Below, one piece after another: positions 1 through 11,305 of a stretch of DNA of 30,855 bases. How positions within the stretch are numbered: position 1 is the stretch's first letter; every line of letters begins with the position of its first letter. The position numbers were made by a program, and so were the translations under genes. The notes beneath the pieces are model-generated. The model had not been told where the DNA came from. It did no database searches and saw only the letters and a list, made by a program, of their open reading frames with translations. Where the stretch lies: positions 1 through 30,855 of IMG/VR virus record IMGVR_UViG_3300020436_000050; one strand, given 5' to 3'. This stretch comes from a virus.

Positions 1-3000
1 GTTGTAAATTTGGCGTAAGAATATGCACCATAGTAATTACCTGCACCTGAACTAAGTCCAGTTACGCTAAGTCCATGATTTGCTGAAATTTCTGTGTGCA
101 CCCTGATAGTTTGACCTGAACCAACTCTTGTGATATGACTCACTTGGTATACACCATCAAGACAAATTGTGCTCATACCGACGACTGCTGATCCATTTGA
201 TGTCCTTGCTGTAACACCACCACCAACATTAGATCTACTGACTACAAAATAATCACCAGTTCCTATTCCAGTTTCTGTGAATCCACCAAAAGTATTATCT
301 CTAAGCACAGAATTAGATGGAATAGAAAACTCAAATTGTATTCCTTTTGTGGTAGATCCAATACCAACAATCACACCTTGGTCACCTTCCATAGTCACAT
401 CAGAGATTGATTTATATGGGTTAGTGAATCCAGTTGTGCCAAATCCAGTATTATTTTTATCAGTATCTACAATCTTGACACCAAAACTAGAGGTGTTGGG
501 GTCTTCAGTTTTTGTAAACCCAATAATACCAGATTGACCATACACCACAGTGTCTGTGACCGCTACATCTTTGATAATACGAGTGGCAGGGAATATTTGA
601 CCTGCATATAATCCTCTTGCTTTACTTACTTTTGCACCATCTACGATCTTATCATTTGCTTGCTTTCTCCATGTTACTGGCCTAAGAGGTGTTTTAGCAG
701 CAGTGATTCCTTGACCTTTGTATATCGTGGTCTGTAGTGTATCTCTTGAAACTGTTTCTCTAATTGTTCTTGAGTCCTGTGTAAGGATAGATCTATTTGC
801 TGGTGGACTATTGATGGTGATTATGTCACCCTTAGTGATTGTCTCAACCGCCTCTGCAGTGCCTATATCAGCATCAGTTCCACGATAAAATAGAACCTGT
901 AAAGATGATCCTAGTGCTGGTGCTTCAGTGAATTTTATCTGTGTGCCACCAGTAAACTGATATGCCACACCTGGTTTCTGTAACACATCATTTATGAATA
1001 CAAGTAATACGTCATCTAGACTTATAGGACTACCCGATTGTGTTTCTATACTGATTGGTGAGTTATTTTCTGTGATTGTGAATTGAGTTTTACTTCCATT
1101 GAATTCGTCAGAAAAATCATCTAATATTTGAAACTTACCTAATACCCAACCAGAGAATTTATCATCACTGGTTTCAGTTACAGTAAAGGTGGCAGGTTGG
1201 AAATTTGTACCAGCACTGAAGTTTGTAGGTATACCTGCTATGGTTAGTTGTTCACCCACAGTGAAACCATATCCTGTATTTGTTATCTCTGTCTGAGATA
1301 TACTGTCACCTATACCAATCTTGATCGATACAGATGCACCAATACCAGTGTTAGCACTGATAAGTTTTATATCATCATAACCATATGGAGAATCAAATTC
1401 TAATAATGGCACGTTGGTGTGAGTGTAACCTACACCTGGTGTGCCATCCATGAATACTTTTTTGATCCTACCATCTTGCACAGAGAATGTACCTGCTGCT
1501 GCAGTTGTTGGATTACCACCTATAACTCTTACCTTGAATTGTGTGCCAGCACTTCTATAACCTGAACCTGTGTATCCCATTGCCACAGTTATAGTACCAA
1601 AACCAGAGACCACAGCAGTTCCAAAACCAGCTTGTATTTGCTGGTATCCAAATCCTTGAGTGTTACCAAGACCAGATATAATACCTTTTCTAGGTAATCT
1701 ATTTGCGTTTACATCAGAGGTGCTGTAAGTCTCTGTCAATCCTGATATATTATTGCCAGTAAATGTAATTGAAGTGGCACCACCAACCTCATTATAATTG
1801 TAGTCTGTGCCAGGTTTTTGGAATGTATTATTGAGTAGAATTACACCGAAGTCAGTATTGATACCTGTTATGTTACCACCACCAGATTTCATGGTAAATG
1901 TTTTAGCAATACCAGTGAATCCAGATGAGAGGTCATCTAATAAGAAATTGCCTGAATAATCTGATCTTATGAATGATCTACCCTGAAATTCAGATCCCTC
2001 CACAACATCTGCAACAAGAAGATTATGAGTGCCTATCCCTGCTGATGTAAGTGTTATACCAACACCTGTGAGTGCATCACCTTGTGTTTCTGCAAATGAG
2101 AAATTGTTAGTGGCATTCTTGATAATAAAATAATCCCTATTTCCTGTCAGAGGTGCAGGTGGGTTGATTGATCTTAGTTTGACCTTGGTTCCAGTGTCAA
2201 ATATTTCTGTCAGTGCAGTAAATACGCTAGCTCCTACATCAACTGATGCCGATGATACACCTATCTTCTGTCTAGTTCCTCCAAATGGAACATCAGCAAA
2301 ATGTATTTTATCCTGTCTTATGTTATAATCACCTTTTAGTAGTGTCACTGTTGCATTGGATGTATGTGACTCTTCAAAAGTTCCCATCCATGCTCTGTCC
2401 AACAATACATTATTAGACATTGTACCAAAACCTATAACTTGTATTCTGAGTATCTCATTACCTATTTGCACCAAGTCATATTGACTAAAACCTCTTACAT
2501 CAGCAAATCTCACCTCACGATTCAACATTGTATTCTCTGTTGTTGTCGCTGTACCAGTATTACTAAGAAGTGGTGACTGTATAACGTTATCAATCGCTAT
2601 AATACACTTGGTGTCTAATTTTTGTGCAGTAAATCTATGTGTGCTTCCAACCCCTACTGTTGTCAAACCTATCGGATCATTTGCTAGAGCAAGTGCTTTA
2701 GAGGCAGCAACCTTGAATCTATCTTCATCTACCTTAATAACAAAAACACTTGATGGTAAAGACGTATCAGCTCCAATACCACTGCTGTTATGATCTATAC
2801 CAATCGCTGCCATTCCTGTCGCATCATATGTCAATTCCTCACCAGTCACAAAAAAATGATTCTTTATAACAAATGTATTTGAACTAACAATAACTTTTGT
2901 TGAACTAGCACCATCAAATTCGTGAGAAAAAATAGGGTCACCCTTATGTGTAAGGTTGAATGACCTTTGAAAACTCTCACTTTCAGTATTAAATTGTTTA

Positions 3001-3026
3001 TTGAGTGACCCTAATTGAAATGACAT
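1..3026 (-). CDS. Large virion structural protein, partial (C-terminus beyond left edge)
   Basis: Reading the minus strand from ATG at 3026 gives an open frame that reaches position 1 without a stop, so at least about 1000 residues are present and the C-terminus is missing. It starts MSFQLGSLNKQFN and is rich in Gly, Thr, Ser and Val, with many short GIGT/GFGT turns typical of beta-rich phage tail and baseplate proteins. Near residues 45-100 it carries a module (TGEELTYDATG, later SVFVIKVDEDRFKVA) that also recurs in the neighbouring 2759-residue protein. Its start codon overlaps the stop of that gene as TAATG, so the two are very likely co-translated in the baseplate operon. The product is presumed to be a tail or baseplate component from context; I do not recognise a specific T4 counterpart. 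No signal peptide or membrane segment is apparent. Confidence 0.75.
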   Translation of the reverse strand, partial: MSFQLGSLNKQFNTESESFQRSFNLTHKGDPIFSHEFDGASSTKVIVSSNTFVIKNHFFVTGEELTYDATGMAAIGIDHNSSGIGADTSLPSSVFVIKVDEDRFKVAASKALALANDPIGLTTVGVGSTHRFTAQKLDTKCIIAIDNVIQSPLLSNTGTATTTENTMLNREVRFADVRGFSQYDLVQIGNEILRIQVIGFGTMSNNVLLDRAWMGTFEESHTSNATVTLLKGDYNIRQDKIHFADVPFGGTRQKIGVSSASVDVGASVFTALTEIFDTGTKVKLRSINPPAPLTGNRDYFIIKNATNNFSFAETQGDALTGVGITLTSAGIGTHNLLVADVVEGSEFQGRSFIRSDYSGNFLLDDLSSGFTGIAKTFTMKSGGGNITGINTDFGVILLNNTFQKPGTDYNYNEVGGATSITFTGNNISGLTETYSTSDVNANRLPRKGIISGLGNTQGFGYQQIQAGFGTAVVSGFGTITVAMGYTGSGYRSAGTQFKVRVIGGNPTTAAAGTFSVQDGRIKKVFMDGTPGVGYTHTNVPLLEFDSPYGYDDIKLISANTGIGASVSIKIGIGDSISQTEITNTGYGFTVGEQLTIAGIPTNFSAGTNFQPATFTVTETSDDKFSGWVLGKFQILDDFSDEFNGSKTQFTITENNSPISIETQSGSPISLDDVLLVFINDVLQKPGVAYQFTGGTQIKFTEAPALGSSLQVLFYRGTDADIGTAEAVETITKGDIITINSPPANRSILTQDSRTIRETVSRDTLQTTIYKGQGITAAKTPLRPVTWRKQANDKIVDGAKVSKARGLYAGQIFPATRIIKDVAVTDTVVYGQSGIIGFTKTEDPNTSSFGVKIVDTDKNNTGFGTTGFTNPYKSISDVTMEGDQGVIVGIGSTTKGIQFEFSIPSNSVLRDNTFGGFTETGIGTGDYFVVSRSNVGGGVTARTSNGSAVVGMSTICLDGVYQVSHITRVGSGQTIRVHTEISANHGLSVTGLSSGAGNYYGAYSYAKFT

Positions 3027-6000
3027 TATAGGTTATATGTTTGATTACTTGATACTGAATCTGGTTTGTCAATCTTGAGTTCAGCTACTCTTACTGTATA
3101 CGCTTTATTTGCAACTGGTAAGAACCGTAGTTGAGTGCTACTACCAGTAATATGTATGTCAGTATTGTCAATGTTACGTTTCTCAGCGTCATCTGTGTAC
3201 AAGTTATTATATTTGTTGTATGAGGCATTGCCACCAAACGAATTAGCACCGACTATGAATACAGAATATGTGTTATCAGTAGTGTTATTAATTTCAACAT
3301 GGAATCTACAAGTTGTGTAGTTGCTGTATGATTTTGTCGATATGACCTGTAGTGATGGTGATCCATTTGCAACGATTGTTGTGAATGTGCCATCAAGTTC
3401 AGTATCTCCTACCACATAAGACCCAGTGATACCAGTATTACCATGAGTTTGTGCTACACCCACTGATCTTGATAATGCTGACACTGTGACTGCCATACCC
3501 ACAGGAGCTGTATGCCTTAGTTTCAATACATTACTCAACATATTGACTTGGAATGTTCCTATATCAGTATCAGCATCCATGTTACCAAAGTTTGTGAATA
3601 GAACTTGGTTCGCTCCATTTGCTAACCAAGTAAATTCATCTATCTCTTTCTCACCTAACGGTCCTCTCGCTGACACAAGTATACTTCCAGATTTGTACAT
3701 AGTACCATCGATTGCATCTACCTCTTGTACCACTGCAGATCCAAATACATTAAGTTGCTTTGTCATACCTTTGTATTCTTGGAATCCAAATGATGTTGAA
3801 GCAACACCTACACCATTAGTGATGATCTCTTTGTGGAATGTAATATCATAACTAAACGCTGAATTATTTGGTACAAAAAGCACACTCGCAAGAGGACCAC
3901 TAACATCAGTGGTAAATTCACCAAGATCTCCAGCATCACTTAGTTCCGAATATGTATTGAGATAAGCAGTTGTGCCATCATGAAACACTACAAATTCTGA
4001 GTATTGAGTAGCATTGAATGATATACCTAGCGATGTATCAAGAACCACTTGTGCATAATATTTGATTGCACTGATACCATCACCACCAGGTCCTCCTGTC
4101 AACATGTCAAATGTATCAAGTTCAACGGATCTTATAAGATCAGGATCAGAGTAGAACTGTGGACTTAGATCATCTATATCTAAAACTCTATTAGATTTGC
4201 ATATAATCGCATCCCCAAATCTACCAGATGTAAATGATACTTCATCACTTATATTCTCATCAAGATTTGTGTTCTCACTTACAAGATCGAAATTGACTTT
4301 ATCAAGCAATGATGCTTGTGCGTCAATTACAACGACGTTACCAGCACCTGATGATATTCCAGCAGGTTGTGGTGCTGTAGTTGGAACAGAATTTATAAGA
4401 AGATCTGAGTGTTTTTTGAAACCTGCTATGTGTGCGAGTGAATCAACTGGTTCACTCCAACTATTGATGCCTACAAAACTCTTGAGAGAGTATGCAAAAC
4501 TTTGATAGTAATCATTATCTTGTATTCTCTGATAAAAATCATTTGTTTTTCCTGTGTCTCTTTCCCATCCAAAAGGTTTCTCTGTAGATGTGTCAAGAGT
4601 AAAGTAACCAGTATACTTTTGACTTGAATCTATCGTACCACCTGCTTTGGAGAACTTACCTGTTACAACGTCACCAGTATTGAATCCAACAAGGGTGTCA
4701 ATACGTAAAACATTTCTTGTTTTACCTTCACCTATTATAACTTTTGCCTCTTTACCTGATGATGATACCACTGGTTCACCATTCAAGAAGGTTGATTCAA
4801 TAAGATTTACTTTGAACTTAGCAAGATCTTTATCTTTTGTCACTGTGCCATACTTGGCAAAGTCATGTGTGCCAGGATCTTTGTCAACTTCGTATGTTAT
4901 TGTCGCTCCATTTACATTTCCAAAAGCAGTATCAATTCCAGTTAGTGTGAATGTTTGGTATCCAAAATCAGAGGAGTTATAACCATTACCTGTTGAAACA
5001 CCAACATTCTCTACAAATACCTTATCACCAACACTGAATGGCATAGGCACGGCTGTGTTGAATCCTGTAAGAGGAGTTTGGAGTCTAAGTGTTACGTTAG
5101 GGTCATTGTATGTGGCACTTATGATACCAACACCATTACTATTGTTTACCGCAAGTAATTCAACATCACCTGAACTTAAGTTTCCTCCAGCTGTCACAAT
5201 CTTGACATTGGATACTGCTCCACCCTCTATCTCTGCCTCAAACTTAGCATTTTCATTCACTGTATTTGTTTTGCTATTGTAAACAACAAACTCAGGAGGT
5301 GTAAGATAATTTTTTCCTGTTGATGTTATAGCGACACTATCAACAGCAAAGTTATCCTTCAAAAATAAAACCTGTGGCACTGCTGCCTGTGGTTGAAGCG
5401 TCAAGTCAGATGGATAATCATATCCAGTGTCAACCATCTGCACCTTGTCGATAGCACCTATGACACTGCTGTACGCCTTTAGATTCGCTGATGATCCTGT
5501 TGTTGATGCTACAGATACTTGCGGTAGATCTTTGTAAAATACACCACCACCTTGTAGTAATACTCTTGCTACACCACCAGTAACATTATTAGAGTCAGTA
5601 AAGTATGAAAGTTGAGATGCACTTGAGTATCCCACTCTTTCTGGCACTCTTGTCAAGTTGAATCCAAATGTATTTGCTGAAGTTGTTGATATTGTATGTC
5701 CACCAGTAAACACACTTGTGTTTACGAATATTTTAGAGAAATCTTTTATATCTTTATTAGTCTCAATTATTTTTGTATTTTGAAGTGGTAAAAACTTATA
5801 GTATAATACGTCTGGGACACGATTGGTAAAGTGTATAGATGTTTTTGATCCAGCATTACCAGGTATACCTGTATTGATGACTTCTATCGCAGATTTACCT
5901 GTTCCTACAAAAGGTTTATTGAAGTCTTTATCTAAGAAGAATGATAATTTTGTATTATCAAGTGATACGTCAGATGTGTCAATTTCTAATGTATCTCCAA

Positions 6001-9000
6001 GAGTCAGAGAGATAGGTGGATTGACAGAGCTACCAATACTTACAAATCTTGTGCCAGGATCATAAACTGCTGTGATAGAACTGGTTGCGGATGATACAAC
6101 TGTAAGATCAATTCTATCATCAGTCTTGAATGTATGATTATTTGATGTAGCAGATACATCTATTATTCTCACTGTCCCTGTTACAACATCTCTCTTTGTT
6201 TTGAAGAAGTGAGTGTTACCAATACCTGCATTAGCACTCAACATCACCCTTTCCAAGTCAGATCCTATACCAGTTCTTGTAGTGACAATACCAATAAGAT
6301 TATTATCAATCTTTTGAACAAACACCTCTGGTGGCATAGGTCTGGTAAAGGTGACATTGACACGTTTCATAGCGTCAGTCTGATACTTTATTGATGTACC
6401 AGCACCAGGATTATACTCTACTTTGTCTCCTGTTTTGAATGGATGATCTGGTAAGTAAAAAGACCTTGTTGGTATAAAAATATTTTTTGTCTCATTATTA
6501 TGGAATGATGTTATTTGATTACCACCTCTTCCAGCTACTGTAACTGTAGTGCCGATTCCTACACCAAATGTATTACCTGTACCTACAGAACTCTCTGCAT
6601 TAAAGTAGTAACTTACATCCTCTGGTGTATCTAATATTACTGATTTCTCTAATGCGTATGTAAACTCATTTTCAAGTCTTGTTATTTTACTACCAAATGT
6701 ATGAGCAGCACCAGTCGTGCTGTTCTGTGCTCGCAACAATTCTAATCTATTATTTTTAACATCAAAGTTGAGTATCTTGAGTTGCTCGCTATCAATTTGA
6801 ACTATATCATTGATTTTGAATTTATTATTTGCAGTAATGTCAGGCATCCACTCATTAATTATTACACTTGTCGTCAATCCTGTAGCAGCAGATGTGCCCA
6901 TGGACACACCAAGACCAGTGCTCACATCCTTTAGACTTATTCTCGTATTTGCTGTAAGATTAGTGTGTGTATCAGTTGATATGCCTATGATCTCTACAGA
7001 TATATTATTAGTAAGTCCATGAGGTTCTGAGTTTATAGCAGTCACCACATTACCATTAGATACTAATACCACGTTCTCTTTAGTGGTTATAGTTGATGTA
7101 ATTGTGGTTATACCAGGTCCCTCAACATGACTAACTTTTGCTATAGCACCCTTACCTCGTGTAAATTGATTGTCAAATACAAGACTATCACCAACATTAT
7201 AATTTTTACCTGCTGTTACTACATCAATTCTTTCTATACCACCATTTTTGACATTTGATATTTTAGAATTTATATTTGTATTCTTGTTTGCATTAGGTAC
7301 AAATTCATACTCACGAATATTATATGGTTCGGTATTTCTCACAAGATTCAATGCTATTGGGTCAAGATCTTGTATAGATTCAAACGCAATATTGAATTCT
7401 TGTAATTTTGAGTGATACGTGTCACCAATAATGTATGGGAATGTAGGAGTCCTTACTCCATTGAAGGGACTGTTAGCGTTCTGTACTTCTATAGGATTGA
7501 CTGTGGTGTAATATGCATACACACCATTTGGAAACTCAGGTGTAGCAGCAAATCTACCATTATGCTCATCAAGATCACCAGTGCCTTCAACATATGTGAA
7601 ATCTTCTACAAAGAATCCAGCTGGATATATGCTGATGTTAGGTCCGTCAACCCTTTGACCTGCTAACTTACGATAACTCGATTCAATATACTTCTTGCTA
7701 CCATCCACCACAGCGTAAGGACCGTAAATTGGGTTTCCATCGTAAGCCCAACCTATTATTGGTGAGTGGTCTTGTCCCAAATCACCCAAAAAGTTTCTGA
7801 GGTTTCTAGGAACATAGTAGTTTACATAAGGGTTACCTAATTCTGCAACTCTTGGTGTCTCCAAGAATCCATCATCATCCTTTACATCACCAAACTTAGC
7901 ATATCTCTCTACTTGATTGATTCTCCACTCTTTTACAGACGCAGATAATATAGCACCCTCACCTGGTGTTTTAGCATAAGTTGTAGTAGACGCTTGACTA
8001 TATCCAGCACCTTTTTCAATAATATCAATACTGGTTATAGTACCATTAGTGACGTTTGCTTTTGCCTTACATCCTACACCATCACCCTCGATAATAATAT
8101 CAGGTGTGCTAAAGAAATTTTCTCCACCATGTTTGATGATAATTTGATCAATTTGGCCATTTACAACAAACGGTTGCATAAATGCGTTCTTACCAACTGT
8201 CGCTTCTATGGTCGGTTTGTAGTTGTCATTTATAACTGTAGATCCATAATCACTTCCTTTCTCATTTACATGGACTGATATAATTTTACCTCGTATTATA
8301 GGTGTGGCAGTAGCATTTGTTGTAGAAATACCTTGTCTACCACTAATGTCAACAGAGATAGGTGGATCTTGGAATACATGAGTTCCTAATCCATTGTCCC
8401 TGAGTTCTACATGAGTAGCAAGACCTACTACCTCACATAATCTAAAGTTATTATCATCAATCTTATCAACAAAATATTCAGCATTGTTTGTAAGACCTCC
8501 AATAGCACTTACGTTTGACGAATATTTGATTTTCTCAGCATCTTCAAAACCATGATCAGATATATTTACAGTGTTTGTGAATGTGTTGATACCTGTTATG
8601 GTTTGTATCTCTCTGTTCTTAAAAAATCCAATATCTTCTACAAGAACTTTATCAACTTTCTGTCTTCTAGCTGTCGTTGTAAATTTCTGCAATCCACCAC
8701 CATTTGTTGTAATTGGAAGTGTGCCGATACCTGCTAATGCCTTAGTGCTTGACTCTGATAAGTGTATTTGGAAATCATCTAACTTGACAACAAAGTATGA
8801 AGCAGTGTCTACCAGTGTGCCAGGTGTTACACCAATTCCTATAGTGGTACTACCGTTTGCATCATATATTATCTCCTCACCATCTTTGAAACCATGAGGT
8901 GTTGGGAATACGAATCTATCAGTTGCAGTATTGACCACACCACCAGTAGATGTAGAATCAAACTCCACAGTTTGATTTACAAACTTCATCTTTGCTTTCG

Positions 9001-11305
9001 CTATGGCTGTTGTATTATTGCCTCCAACAATTTTTACTGTAGGTGTCTCTTCATAATCAAATCCTTCAGTATCAACAAGTATTTCTTCTAATGTACCCTC
9101 TACTTGTGCTATAACAGACGCACCTGCACCAGTATGTCCGTCCTGTGTGATTGATAAACTAGGTGGATTTATAACATCATATCCAGATCCAGTATTAAGA
9201 ACCTCGACATTCTGCAAAGGTCCAAAATAAACAAGATCAGATGATTTGTAGGAGTATGCCTCCACTCCGTTTGCGAATAAACCAACACCACCTTGTACAG
9301 TTTTATCCTTTGTATCTCCGAATTCAGGTTCATCAAATTTTCTCAATATTTTTTGAGCACCTAATTCATATCCAAATATGGAGAATGGTGTAAGTGAATG
9401 AGACGTATTCCCTTGAATATCATTACCAATGAAAGCAGTCAGGAACTGACCCCTTCTTACGTTCTCACCTGTATATGCAAGTTTTACAGTATTATCATCT
9501 ACCTTCTTGATATAGTATGCTTCTCCCTCATTAAGGTTAGTGAGTGTTCCTATACCAGATGATGAATATACTACAAGGTCTCCATCATGGAGATTATGGT
9601 CTGGTACACTTATTTCTACTTGTGTGGTAGATATACCAGAATTAGTAAATGACCTTATCCTTTTTTGAGGATCTATAGTCCAATGAGGTAAACTATTTGA
9701 TGTAACATAGGGAACCTTACCATCTGTATATGTGTTTTGCACATCGGCTGTGGTATCTCCTTGTAATTTAAGTTTTCTTCTTATCTTATACTTTTTAGTG
9801 CCATCAAGAGTTGGAACGTTTACTGAGATAGATCCAGAGGGTGTGCCTTTTGCAAAAACAAAAGTGATACTACCATCTAACACGCTATCAGGGTCACTTT
9901 GATCAATGACCTCTATTTGATCTCCAACGTATAAAGAATAATCATCGGATGCTAATTTGAAAACATAATTATTTGTACTCTGTAAGTAAAATGCATCAAT
10001 GCTATAGCATGAAGAGTTATTGTAAATCCATGTGGAGTATTTTAGTTCTGTTTCTATCTTACCGAGTTGACTAATGTTGATATTTGCATCTTCTTGCTGA
10101 TTTATCGCTGATCCTACAAATTTATTGAGAACTCCCAATACATTGAATCTAACAGGAGAGTTTAAATTGCCATTTTCATAAGAGGTAGCAACTATGCCTG
10201 ATCTAACAGTTGATCCTATACCACATGGTGATGTAAGTGCATCAATACCTGTAAATTGAGTGTAATTCTTACCTGTGTATTCTAAAGTTCTATTCTCAAA
10301 TGATATTGTGCCTGTAGCTCCAAATCCTATGGTAGAATCTACATTCAGTACAGTAGCACCTACACCTGAAGTATTAGTAATAAATGTTTTACCTATCTGC
10401 TGGAATTTACCGATTGTAGTCCCTTTTGATATGGCAATTTTGTAATATGATTTGCCACCTATAACTGCTCTCTCAACACTATTGATTGAACCACTTGTTT
10501 GAAGAGGAGTTGTCTCTTGAATCAAACTTTGACCAGATATGGTAAGTGGATTACCAGATACTAACTCACATAATAATACATCATTTACAACATAATCAGC
10601 ATCAGATGGTTTTATGACATATTTTGATGGTTGAATCATATCAACATTCACACCATACAATGAACCAAATAATAATTTGAATGCTTCTTCAGTTCCCTTA
10701 GATTTGTAGAAATCCTTTGATTGTCTTATAAAATTTCTTTGGTCTAATTTTTCAGATAGTCCTCTCTCCGCAAAACCAGGTAAAATTTGTTTCTTGAGTT
10801 TTTTCAAAAACTCATTTAGGAATACATTACTAAGATTTGTTACTTTATCATTTACAGCATGTGTACCAATACCTGATTGAGTGAAGGTGAGGTACTCAGG
10901 ATCATTTGTCTTTCTATTATTCTCTATACCACTAAATCCTCTCACACATCCAGTGAATGATGTGCTACCTATACCTGTATAAGTTATTATCTCATTATTG
11001 ACTTTTAAGAGACCCCACTGATTCGGCCATCCTTTTGTAGAGTCAACAAATATTGTAGTATCTCTTCCGTTGGCATATTGTGCTATTGTCGTAAACCCAG
11101 TCAGAGTCTCGTTGTTTAGAAAATCTAGACCTTTATACTCTACTAGATTGTCAACTATATCAATCGCTCCCCCTTGAAATTCTTGAGAGATATAGTATTG
11201 TTTCATAAACTCGCCAAAGCGAGGATTCTCAGTATCAATTACCTCTGGTATTTGACTCTGAATTATTTCATTTACTTTTACTTTTGTAATCGATGTCTGG
11301 ATCAT
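3026..11305 (-). CDS. Giant baseplate-associated virion protein with YHYH domain (gp7 position)
   Basis: This 2759-residue protein lies directly downstream of gp6 and starts in a TAATG overlap with the gp6 stop. That is the place of the wedge protein gp7 in T4-like baseplate operons, but T4 gp7 is much shorter (about 1030 residues) and homology is not shown here. The first 230 residues look globular (FMKQYYISQEFQGG, then DFYKSKGTEEAFKLLFGSLYG near 200-220). The rest is beta-rich and repetitive: a module of the form HxFxxGxxxxY followed by YFVxKIDDxxxxL occurs near residues 575, 800, 920 and 1620. Around residues 1180-1200 the motif GWAYDGNPIYGPYAV matches the YHYH domain known from phage structural proteins. 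Likely role: baseplate wedge plus peripheral or fibre-like decoration. The virion assignment is firm; the gp7 equivalence is inference. Confidence 0.8.
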   Translation of the reverse strand: MIQTSITKVKVNEIIQSQIPEVIDTENPRFGEFMKQYYISQEFQGGAIDIVDNLVEYKGLDFLNNETLTGFTTIAQYANGRDTTIFVDSTKGWPNQWGLLKVNNEIITYTGIGSTSFTGCVRGFSGIENNRKTNDPEYLTFTQSGIGTHAVNDKVTNLSNVFLNEFLKKLKKQILPGFAERGLSEKLDQRNFIRQSKDFYKSKGTEEAFKLLFGSLYGVNVDMIQPSKYVIKPSDADYVVNDVLLCELVSGNPLTISGQSLIQETTPLQTSGSINSVERAVIGGKSYYKIAISKGTTIGKFQQIGKTFITNTSGVGATVLNVDSTIGFGATGTISFENRTLEYTGKNYTQFTGIDALTSPCGIGSTVRSGIVATSYENGNLNSPVRFNVLGVLNKFVGSAINQQEDANINISQLGKIETELKYSTWIYNNSSCYSIDAFYLQSTNNYVFKLASDDYSLYVGDQIEVIDQSDPDSVLDGSITFVFAKGTPSGSISVNVPTLDGTKKYKIRRKLKLQGDTTADVQNTYTDGKVPYVTSNSLPHWTIDPQKRIRSFTNSGISTTQVEISVPDHNLHDGDLVVYSSSGIGTLTNLNEGEAYYIKKVDDNTVKLAYTGENVRRGQFLTAFIGNDIQGNTSHSLTPFSIFGYELGAQKILRKFDEPEFGDTKDKTVQGGVGLFANGVEAYSYKSSDLVYFGPLQNVEVLNTGSGYDVINPPSLSITQDGHTGAGASVIAQVEGTLEEILVDTEGFDYEETPTVKIVGGNNTTAIAKAKMKFVNQTVEFDSTSTGGVVNTATDRFVFPTPHGFKDGEEIIYDANGSTTIGIGVTPGTLVDTASYFVVKLDDFQIHLSESSTKALAGIGTLPITTNGGGLQKFTTTARRQKVDKVLVEDIGFFKNREIQTITGINTFTNTVNISDHGFEDAEKIKYSSNVSAIGGLTNNAEYFVDKIDDNNFRLCEVVGLATHVELRDNGLGTHVFQDPPISVDISGRQGISTTNATATPIIRGKIISVHVNEKGSDYGSTVINDNYKPTIEATVGKNAFMQPFVVNGQIDQIIIKHGGENFFSTPDIIIEGDGVGCKAKANVTNGTITSIDIIEKGAGYSQASTTTYAKTPGEGAILSASVKEWRINQVERYAKFGDVKDDDGFLETPRVAELGNPYVNYYVPRNLRNFLGDLGQDHSPIIGWAYDGNPIYGPYAVVDGSKKYIESSYRKLAGQRVDGPNISIYPAGFFVEDFTYVEGTGDLDEHNGRFAATPEFPNGVYAYYTTVNPIEVQNANSPFNGVRTPTFPYIIGDTYHSKLQEFNIAFESIQDLDPIALNLVRNTEPYNIREYEFVPNANKNTNINSKISNVKNGGIERIDVVTAGKNYNVGDSLVFDNQFTRGKGAIAKVSHVEGPGITTITSTITTKENVVLVSNGNVVTAINSEPHGLTNNISVEIIGISTDTHTNLTANTRISLKDVSTGLGVSMGTSAATGLTTSVIINEWMPDITANNKFKINDIVQIDSEQLKILNFDVKNNRLELLRAQNSTTGAAHTFGSKITRLENEFTYALEKSVILDTPEDVSYYFNAESSVGTGNTFGVGIGTTVTVAGRGGNQITSFHNNETKNIFIPTRSFYLPDHPFKTGDKVEYNPGAGTSIKYQTDAMKRVNVTFTRPMPPEVFVQKIDNNLIGIVTTRTGIGSDLERVMLSANAGIGNTHFFKTKRDVVTGTVRIIDVSATSNNHTFKTDDRIDLTVVSSATSSITAVYDPGTRFVSIGSSVNPPISLTLGDTLEIDTSDVSLDNTKLSFFLDKDFNKPFVGTGKSAIEVINTGIPGNAGSKTSIHFTNRVPDVLYYKFLPLQNTKIIETNKDIKDFSKIFVNTSVFTGGHTISTTSANTFGFNLTRVPERVGYSSASQLSYFTDSNNVTGGVARVLLQGGGVFYKDLPQVSVASTTGSSANLKAYSSVIGAIDKVQMVDTGYDYPSDLTLQPQAAVPQVLFLKDNFAVDSVAITSTGKNYLTPPEFVVYNSKTNTVNENAKFEAEIEGGAVSNVKIVTAGGNLSSGDVELLAVNNSNGVGIISATYNDPNVTLRLQTPLTGFNTAVPMPFSVGDKVFVENVGVSTGNGYNSSDFGYQTFTLTGIDTAFGNVNGATITYEVDKDPGTHDFAKYGTVTKDKDLAKFKVNLIESTFLNGEPVVSSSGKEAKVIIGEGKTRNVLRIDTLVGFNTGDVVTGKFSKAGGTIDSSQKYTGYFTLDTSTEKPFGWERDTGKTNDFYQRIQDNDYYQSFAYSLKSFVGINSWSEPVDSLAHIAGFKKHSDLLINSVPTTAPQPAGISSGAGNVVVIDAQASLLDKVNFDLVSENTNLDENISDEVSFTSGRFGDAIICKSNRVLDIDDLSPQFYSDPDLIRSVELDTFDMLTGGPGGDGISAIKYYAQVVLDTSLGISFNATQYSEFVVFHDGTTAYLNTYSELSDAGDLGEFTTDVSGPLASVLFVPNNSAFSYDITFHKEIITNGVGVASTSFGFQEYKGMTKQLNVFGSAVVQEVDAIDGTMYKSGSILVSARGPLGEKEIDEFTWLANGANQVLFTNFGNMDADTDIGTFQVNMLSNVLKLRHTAPVGMAVTVSALSRSVGVAQTHGNTGITGSYVVGDTELDGTFTTIVANGSPSLQVISTKSYSNYTTCRFHVEINNTTDNTYSVFIVGANSFGGNASYNKYNNLYTDDAEKRNIDNTDIHITGSSTQLRFLPVANKAYTVRVAELKIDKPDSVSSNQTYNL

